Source of the DNA: Pictodentalium vernedei
Taxonomy: Eukaryota; Mollusca; Scaphopoda; Dentaliida; Dentaliidae
Assembly: GCA_031216915.1 (NCBI GenBank)
Contig: CM062292.1
Coordinates: 200,653,262 to 200,717,261 of the forward strand
Direction: 5' to 3'
DNA length: 64,000 nt
This document shows positions 58,395-64,000 of this stretch, piece by piece. A program made the translations under genes and the position numbers. The number at the start of each line of letters is the position of its first letter. The first letter of the stretch is position 1. The notes under the pieces are model-generated. The model did not search any database, was not told the origin of the DNA, and saw nothing but the letters and a program-made list of their open reading frames with translations.

Positions 58395-58496
58395 TACCGG
58401 TTCCATGCAGTGTTCTGCTTTCAAGTTTGAAATAATTGCATTTTTTTCCGATAATTCTTGTTCTAATTGTGCTATTCTAGCTCGCAGGTCTTCCAT
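58395..58496 (-). CDS. MOCS3: MOCS3-like exon 1 (start codon, coiled N-terminus)
   Basis: Minus-strand ATG at 58494-58496, chosen because the protein then begins MEDLRARIAQLEQELSEKNA, a short heptad-like coiled helix as at the start of animal MOCS3 proteins, and because it is the last Met before the donor that leaves such a helix. An upstream in-frame Met at 58574 exists. It ends in phase 0 at a gtatgt donor (34 codons); an alternative gtagta donor three bases upstream would remove one residue. It joins in frame to exon 2, 14.05 kb away. Confidence is lower than for exons 2-4 because this region of the family is poorly conserved. Confidence 0.72.
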
Positions 58497-59152
58497 TTTA
58501 ATTTGATTTTGGAAGCAACAGAAGAGACAAGTCTGGTGCGTACGAATGTTTATGAAACCATTATTTAGGGTCACGAACTTTTACTTTTAACCTTTGCAAA
58601 TATCGAACTTTTCCGATATTATTCGTAAACTTAATTCAAAGCGCCCAAAAAGCAAGAGACGGAATTAACCGATCTAATACGAGTTATTTTAAGAAATGAC
58701 GTTTTATTTTTGGCACGTGATATTCAAGAGAACACGTGCGCACTAAATGTAAACAAAGCAGACGACGTTTCACAAAGGTTGACTCCTGCCAGCTGCTTCA
58801 GCGTACACAGGTTGTTCTCACAAATGTTCAGAACTGTTGTTGTTAGTTTTCAATGTACCATTAGCACAACTGAAATTCTGTAAAGGCGTCAAGGAAATCG
58901 GACATTTGAATAGTGCCTTCGTGGAACAAAATTGGTGGCGCAGTTCGTTGATTCAATTTTGATTTGTTCATTGACATTGTTCGTTAAAAAAACAAAAAAT
59001 AACAACACGGGGACCAAATATCTTCAACATTTTGATGTTATTGAGACACTAACTCTTGAAGTTAGAATATAGTTTCAAGTTTAGAGTAGAATAGTCTTAC
59101 CAACATAGACAAAAGCCTTTGACCAGACTAGTTTGAGGCATTATTTGGAAGA
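58497..59152. promoter_or_regulatory. Bidirectional promoter region, MOCS3 / H3 variant
   Basis: 656 bp separate the two divergent start codons. No TATA box stands out. Two palindromic CACGTG sites (E-box type) lie at 58714-58719 and 58733-58738, 19 bp apart, next to atgacgtttt (58696 region). The segment has no transposon, unlike almost all flanking DNA. Sharing of one promoter by the two genes is an inference from spacing and orientation. Confidence 0.55.
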
Positions 59153-59440
59153 ATGGCCAGAACGAAACAAATAACAGCAAAAAAAGTCAGTGGTATAGAA
59201 TTCCGCTTGCATTCGGTGTTGACGAGAAAAAGACAGTCGATGCACACTTTTCATACAGGAGGGATCAAGAAGGTGAAACGTTTCAGACCGGGAATGCGCG
59301 TTTTGCAAGATATTAGAAAATACCAGAGATCATCCGATCTACTGATCCCACGAATTGCATTTCAGAGACTGGTGAAAGAGATATGCCAGGATATCAATAG
59401 TGATCTGCGCTTTCAAAGTCACGCTTTAGAGGCACTGCAG
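59153..59440 (+). CDS. Divergent histone H3 variant, exon 1
   Basis: Encodes 96 residues and ends at cactgcag | gtaagtac. The tail starts [14 protein letters not shown], close to canonical H3 but with one extra residue after Gln5 and a Val at the Ser10 position. It then diverges strongly ([18 protein letters not shown]) and returns with [13 protein letters not shown]. The fold begins with [19 protein letters not shown] then [13 protein letters not shown] and [13 protein letters not shown]. Compared with H3, LLIRKLPF reads LLIPRIAF. Loop 1 has the canonical H3 length, without the extra residues usual in CENP-A. The intron falls right after ALQ, where H3.3 genes also have one as far as I recall. 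It may be a centromeric or a germline-type H3 variant; the missing C-terminal half (alpha 2, alpha 3) would decide. Nucleosomal, nuclear. Confidence 0.82.
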
Positions 59441-59780
59441 GTAAGTACTAGTAAAAGCCATAACAATGAATTGATAGTGCTGGTAACGCAATAAGAGCGT
59501 TGTCCCCCACTCAACGCGCCTGCACAAACAAAAAAAATGGCTCACGTCTTTCCATCAATTCCATGGGCTGGCTTTAAGAAAAGAAAGAAGCGACGCAAGG
59601 TCACCACAGTACATGGAATATTTAAAAATTAGTAACTCTGGAGAGCTATATTGGCCACTAAATATTTGGACATCTCTTTTGAGCTGCATCATTGCATTCC
59701 AAATATCGCATTGTGCCATTCTCTGACTCCCCGGTGTACTCGGTTCATTTAGGTATGGAAGTTTCTGATATGTACATGTG
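59441..59780 (+). other. Start of H3-variant intron
   Basis: Intronic sequence after the gtaagtac donor. A search by eye for the expected continuation (the helix after ALQ with the 'FEDTN-A-HAKRVT'-type block) found nothing here or further right, so the next exon is beyond the window. Confidence 0.6.
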
Positions 59781-59803
59781 CATCAGGTTGCAACCGGCTC
59801 CAA

Positions 59804-60709
59804 ATGGACACCACCTTTCAAGCAGTCACCGTGGGCAAAGCAGAACGCAATCTGTCGGGAATCGACTTTAATTACCGCGTAGATCCTAACCCATTTAAAG
59901 CAGTAAGTACTGGACGCTGCCTCATCCCACCTCTCATGGAGAAACCCTGGAATACGGTAGTGTCCAACAGCATTGACCAACTAAATAATACTCACATCGA
60001 TTAACCAACAGTCACAGGGGGGGGGGGGGGGGGGGTGCGGAACCCACCCGTCCCTAGCAAAAAAGCTAACCCAGAGAACAATAAGAAACATCCCAATGGC
60101 ATCAGCCCCCTTGTATCTACAGTAGTTATCACCAGGGTTCACCCCGACACGCCCAAGGAGCTCATAAGTCAAGGGTTAGAAAACTGCAAATGGGATAGAT
60201 TCGTGTCAAAGGCCACCGCTAAGGTAACTTGGAAACTCAAAGTCACATGCCCCAATAAGGAAACAAAAGTAAAATTTTTAGCTAATGGGGTTAATATTAA
60301 TGGCAGGTGGCATGCAGCGGAGGAGTATAGAAGTAGCACTCCTCCGGTACAGTGCCACAAATGTCAGAAGTTTGGGCATATTGCCAATAAATGTAAAGGG
60401 ACTCTAACATGCATGAGATGTGGATGGGAAAACCTAACCAAGTCATGCAGATTGGATTCCCCCTCTTGTCCCAACTGCAAAGATCATACAAGCAACTATC
60501 GCGGGTGTCCCCATTATAAAAAAGTAAAGACAAACATTGAACTTAAAAAACTAAACCTAATTAAACCAAACAACGCCTCTTCTCCCCACACTGTTTGCTC
60601 CCTAGTCGCAGGAGCACTCTACTCGGTATTGAATAAACATGTCAAAACCAATCTGTCTGACATCTGTCAAGATGTCAGTCGATCAGCGTCCCGGCTATTT
60701 AAAACTTAA
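59804..60709 (+). pseudogene. LINE ORF1 (gag-like, CCHC zinc knuckles)
   Basis: Two open pieces in the same frame (59804-60004 and 60035-60709) are separated by a stop and a poly-G tract. The second piece ends with three knuckle-like units: CHKCQKFGHIANKC (a full C-x2-C-x4-H-x4-C), CMRCGWENLTKSC (the His is replaced) and CPNCKDHTSNYRGCPHYK. The arrangement and the NYRGCP-x-YK ending are typical of ORF1 in Jockey-group elements, where the protein binds the element RNA. The region before the knuckles (TVVITRVHPDTPKELI...) resembles the usual RRM-like part. Confidence 0.8.
60017..60035. repeat. Poly-G tract
   Basis: A run of about 19 G inside the LINE ORF1. One of several long G/C homopolymers in the window (also near 26435, 29226, 29940, 30131, 34083 and 48695). 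Their exact lengths in any assembly are doubtful. Confidence 0.85.
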
Positions 60710-60801
60710 ATCTCGGAATCTCTAATCAAAGCCGCAATTAATGTTAATTAAAGCCATTAATTATCACTAACAAAACACCGCAACTTAAATTCAACCCCAT
60801 C

Positions 60802-61420
60802 ATGAATAAGTTACAAATAGCCGTGTGGAACGCTAGAAGCGTTAACAATGAAAAACTTCAATGAGCCGATACTTCGAAGATACAGACATTATCTGTATCT
60901 GCGAAAGTTGGCTTTACCCCAGCAGAAATTTCTCAATAAGTGGGTTCAGCAGTTTTAGAAGAGACCAACAAATCACTAAAGGTGGCGGCGTTGCTCTTCT
61001 AATAAAGCAGAACATCAAAACTAAAACAATAAAAACTAATCACCTCGATGCAGAGGTGATTGCAACTGAAATCACAGTCGACAATAAAAACATCGCGATT
61101 GTTTGTTATTATAACGACCCAAGCAAAATTGTTTCTGACACTGTTTTTGAATTCTTTACGAGGAAATACAAACACTGCATTTTCCTCGGCGACTTCAATG
61201 CCAAACACCTGCACTTTGGCTGCAACAAAACCAGCTCGAACGGTGAAGCCCTCCTCGAAATTACAAAAAACATAACCTTCATGTGGTCATGAAAGACAAC
61301 TCAGCAACCTATATCAGTAACAACCCACTATTTTCATCTGATATCCTCGATCTAATTATCGCCAGTGACTCCCTGATAAACCACATCGATGACCACTGGG
61401 TCGACGATGATTGATAAATG
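60802..61420 (+). pseudogene. LINE ORF2, AP-endonuclease domain, broken
   Basis: Starts LQIAVWNARSVNNEKL in one frame, then continues after a shift with DTDIICICESWLYPS, GGGVALLIKQNIKT, NIAIVCYYNDPS and IFLGDFNAKHLHFGC, then a second shift to SSDILDLIIASDSLI. The N-A-R-S, E-S-W and G-D-F-N-A motifs are those of the APE-type endonuclease that nicks target DNA in non-LTR retrotransposons. The final S-D-H catalytic block and the whole reverse transcriptase are absent. Confidence 0.8.
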
Positions 61421-62311
61421 TTCCACCCCGTACTTTTATTTCCACCTGTACTTTTATTTGGAACACAAGGGTAGCTGCACATATACATGTATTGACCTTC
61501 TACCTGACTGGCGGAACAAACCGAATTCTACTCACCATTTTCGCTCAGTGATCTGCCTCTTCATGGGGTGGCGACGACAATTCCACTTGAGGGACTCTCT
61601 ACCATTTGTGGTTTGAAAATTTTGATAAAATGGGACCACTCTACTTACTCCTACCCCAATACATCGTACTCTCCATAGCTTAGCCCGAGAAAGTACGGTG
61701 TATCGAGGAAAGTTGTTTTAAAACTTGAATCAGTGTAGTTTGCATGTAGTTTCAGCAGTTTTAGGCACTACTTTCGATACTTTTTATTGATATTGTCGCA
61801 TCGGCTATAAAAAAAATATCAGAGTGCATATGTGTTCTACAGAAACTGGTTGCATGTTCCTGGTGTTACAGGCTCAGTATGTTACACCCCAGGTTATCGC
61901 TGTTTAATTTTTTCCAAAATTTTATATATAGGTATAATATATACCTGGAAAATAAAATGCTCCTCAACTTTATCGATCTATTTTGCATGTAATTTTTCAC
62001 AAACATTAATTAGTGCAAGAAAGCTTATATTTTAGATCCCAAATTCACATAATATTCCCTAAATGCTCCTACAGGGCTCCAACAACTGGCGAAGTCATAC
62101 GTATCACACCACGTTTTATATGGAGGTTGCAACACGTTTCATAGTTGGTGGAAGCGTCGAAGGAGGGTGAGGCTTGAAGATTCAGTCACACCACACCCTT
62201 CGTCCTCACACTTTTTTCGCCAACCGAAGGCAAAGTCAAATATCAAGAGTTTTAAATGGTACAGTAACTTACTACAGTTTTAAAAAAAACAACCTCAAAA
62301 CCCCCAAATTT
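61421..62311. other. Intronic spacer, no gene recognised
   Basis: A hairpin-like pair lies at about 61661-61715 (tacatcgtactctc ... gaaagtacggtgtatcga). Otherwise nothing is recognisable. Confidence 0.4.
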
Positions 62312-64000
62312 TTAACCCCGCATTTTAAAAAATGCGGGGATATTGTCATGATCTCCGTCCGTACGTCCGTACGTCTGTACGTCCGTACGGCCGTACGTCC
62401 GTACTTCGTACGTCCGGTTTTGTAATTCGAAACGCTGTAACTTTCTACAGTTGTTCGATAGGGTCTGTGCAACCCAAAAATACAACTTTTAAATTTTTGT
62501 GCCACCAGGTGGCTTCTGTGGAGCCACTTAAAAATGCGTTATTTTTTCACTTTTTTGCTGAATAGTCCCAACCTATGTAATTTGGAGTTCTAAAATTACA
62601 CTAGGGTGTTGCTAAATGATCTGTGGATATGTAGGAAGGTTTCGGAGTTTTCGGGTGCCACGTGGCTGTGCCACCGTAGCCACTTTTGTGTTTTCTTAGA
62701 CCTTTTCCGGCAAAAGGCTCGTAGGATATGTAATTCGAAACGCTAAATCCATGCTCAGAAGTTGCAGTAGGGGCTATAGATGCGCAGGAAGTTTTCGGAT
62801 TTTTCGGGTGCCACGTGGCTGTGCCACCGTAGCCACTTTTGTGTTTTCTTGAACCGTTTCCGGCGAAAGGCTCGTAGGGTATGTAATTCGAAATGCTAAA
62901 ACCATGCTCATATGTTGCAGTAGAGTCTATAGATGCACACGAAGGTTTCAGATTTTTCGGGTGCCACGTGGCTGTGCCACCGTAGCCACTTTCGTGTTTT
63001 CTTAGATCGTTTCCGGCGAAAGGCTCGTAGGGAATGTAATTCGAAATGCTAAAACCATGCTCATACACGCTAAAAACTAAAGTGTTAAAAACTACACTTG
63101 AAGTGCTGTATTTAACACTTACTAAGGGCTGAACTAGCACTTTGTTCAAGTGTAGATATCCCAGAACTTGACAGGTGTTGACAATAATACCACTTGACAA
63201 GTGTAATGTCGCGACACTTAAACGGAAACAACGCAGATGGGATCAGGCTCGAACTCTCGAGCCTGATCCGCGTCATCTGCGTTGTGTCATTTTAATTATG
63301 TACCCACCAAGCGCAAATCAAATTATGGACGATTCTGGAAGAACCACCAATGCTAGACACATGGGAAGTGCCATCCATCAAATTTCAGATGTCTGATGAT
63401 TGTAATGTCTAAGTGCTTAAAACATTGCACTTTGAGTGTTAAAATCAAACCCTAAGAGTTAGAATGGGTTTAACACCTTGAAAGTGTCAGTTTTAACACT
63501 TTAGTTTTTAGTGTGTATCTTGCAGTAGGGACTATAGATGCGCACAAAGGTTTCGGATTTTTCGGGTGCCACGTGGCTGTGCCACCGTAGCCACTTTTGT
63601 GTTTTCTTAGACCGTTTCCGGCAAAAGGCTCGTAGGATATGTAATTCGAAACGCTAAATCCATGCTCAGATGTTGCAGTAGGGGCTATAGATGCGCAAGA
63701 AGGTTTTGGATTTTTCGGGTGCCACGTGGCTGTGCCACCGTAGCCACTTTTGTGTTTTCTTGAACCGTTTCAGGCGAAAGGCTCCTAGGGTATGTAATTC
63801 GAAACGCTATAACCATGCTCAAATGTTGCAGTAGGGTCTGTAGATGTGCACGAAGGTTTCCGATTTTTCAGGTGCCACGTGGCTGTGCCACCATTGCCAC
63901 TTTTGTGTTTTCTTAGCCCGTTAGCGGCAAAATGCTCCTAGGGTATGTAATTCGAAACGCTAAAACCATGCTCAAATGTTGCAGTGGGGTCTGTAGATGC
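62312..64000 (-). mobile_element. Repeat element family I (153-bp satellite element), open at right
   Basis: On the minus strand its 3' end is a tacggacgtacggacgg microsatellite, a hairpin (ccccgcatttt / aaaatgcgggg, 62316-62339) and TTAA followed by aaat. That is the same layout as families A, B, F and G. The body is at least seven monomers of 153 bp (marker tcgggtgccacgtgg at 62651, 62804, 62957, 63562, 63715, 63868). It runs past the window edge. The 199-codon minus-strand frame at 62601-63200 is open because 153 is divisible by three and is not a gene. Confidence 0.75.
63066..63515. mobile_element. 450-bp TA-flanked MITE nested in the 153-bp array
   Basis: Ends cacgctaaaaactaaagtgt and acactttagtttttagtgtg are inverse copies over about 26 bp, flanked by TA (63064-63065, 63516-63517). 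It interrupts the array exactly between catgctca-TA and TA-tcttgcag, where other monomers read catgctcatatgttgcag. The centre has a hairpin, acgcagatg ... gatcaggctcga / tcgagcctgatc ... catctgcgt, at about 63229-63283. Confidence 0.75.

Larger units (their letters stand above)
6773..58496 (-). other. MOCS3: MOCS3/UBA4-like gene span (3' end off window)
   Basis: Four minus-strand exons with consistent phases (0, 1, 1, then 2 at the last donor) join into the N-terminal part of a MOCS3/Uba4 protein. The known family function is an E1-like enzyme that adenylates and then sulfurates URM1 and MOCS2A for tRNA thiolation and molybdopterin synthesis, in the cytosol. Introns are about 14.1, 6.4 and 30.8 kb and are filled with transposons. 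The remaining adenylation domain, its catalytic Cys region and the C-terminal rhodanese domain are not seen and should lie left of position 1. The four exons give about 145 residues. Each exon starts after a pyrimidine-AG and ends at GT. Identity rests on the ThiF-type motifs in exons 2-4; the first exon is assigned by a short coiled N-terminus, a matching phase and position. Confidence 0.85.
59780..61420 (+). mobile_element. Truncated non-LTR retrotransposon (Jockey-like)
   Basis: Carries a gag-like ORF1 with zinc knuckles followed by the start of ORF2 with an AP-endonuclease domain, both on the plus strand, inside the intron of the H3 variant. There is no reverse transcriptase: the element stops near 61420, about 580 bp into ORF2. 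It has frameshifts in both ORFs and a poly-G tract at 60017-60035, so it is inactive. LINE-type insertions are usually cut at the 5' end; here the 3' part is missing, so a later deletion or rearrangement is likely. Confidence 0.8.

Noticed and set aside
60861..61292. Host endonuclease/exonuclease gene
   Set aside because: The APE-type motifs follow a zinc-knuckle ORF1 and are frameshifted and truncated, as expected for a dead non-LTR retrotransposon.
62601..63200. 199-codon minus-strand open frame with repeats
   Set aside because: Same cause: a 153-bp monomer read through in one frame; it also runs into a nested MITE.

Overview
This is an AT-rich metazoan nuclear window dominated by transposable elements. 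The evidence is GT-AG introns, a tRNA-derived SINE family, a DIRS-type retrotransposon, a non-LTR retrotransposon, many small terminal-inverted-repeat elements and divergent satellites carried inside transposon-like units. The repeat spectrum suggests a marine invertebrate, perhaps a lophotrochozoan such as a mollusc. That is an inference; no sequence here fixes the taxon.

Two protein-coding genes are well supported and lie head to head around 58.5-59.2 kb. On the minus strand is a MOCS3/UBA4-like E1 sulfurtransferase gene. I assembled four short exons (58395-58496, 44224-44344, 37725-37817, 6773-6893) with matching splice phases; together they give the N-terminal coiled region and the start of the ThiF/MoeB adenylation domain. 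The rest of the gene must lie left of the window, so it spans more than 51.7 kb, with a 30.8-kb third intron. On the plus strand, 656 bp away, is the first exon of a divergent histone H3 variant (59153-59440), ending at a GT donor right after the ALQ of the histone fold; its remaining exons lie to the right.

Almost everything else sits in the introns of these genes. From left to right: a ~335/179-bp repeat element (1.4-5.1 kb), MOCS3 exon 4, two perfect-type hairpins, a second copy of that repeat element (7.6-9.4 kb), a 156-bp minisatellite element packed with nuclear-receptor-like sites (9.8-11.4 kb), a broken DIRS-like retrotransposon with inverted ends and a nested hAT-like element (11.4-15.7 kb), a near-perfect 3.4-kb inverted repeat built of two 1,492-bp elements (16.2-19.7 kb), a pogo-like MITE, SINEs, a 7.3-kb hAT-like unit with an exact 8-bp target duplication (21.7-29.0 kb), a TTAA-flanked MITE with a Helitron-like insertion (29.1-30.4 kb), a 168-bp-repeat element (32.2-34.5 kb), a 145-bp element with four-unit higher-order structure (35.2-37.1 kb), MOCS3 exon 3, a 167-bp-repeat element, nested SINE/pogo structures (40.6-41.7 kb), more TTAA MITEs, MOCS3 exon 2, a decayed PHD-finger sequence (49.4-49.9 kb), long-TIR TTAA elements (50.1-51.6 and 56.9-58.1 kb), a 631-bp tandem duplication, a third copy of the 335/179-bp element, the bidirectional promoter, a truncated non-LTR retrotransposon (59.8-61.4 kb) and a 153-bp-repeat element running off the right edge.

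The most unusual structural signal is that at least six tandem-repeat families with unrelated monomers share one architecture. Each has a short inverted motif near both ends, a GACGGACG-type microsatellite, and a 3' hairpin abutting (C/T/G)TAA. They look like one class of non-autonomous rolling-circle (Helitron/Helentron-like) elements that capture or amplify nucleosome-sized satellites.
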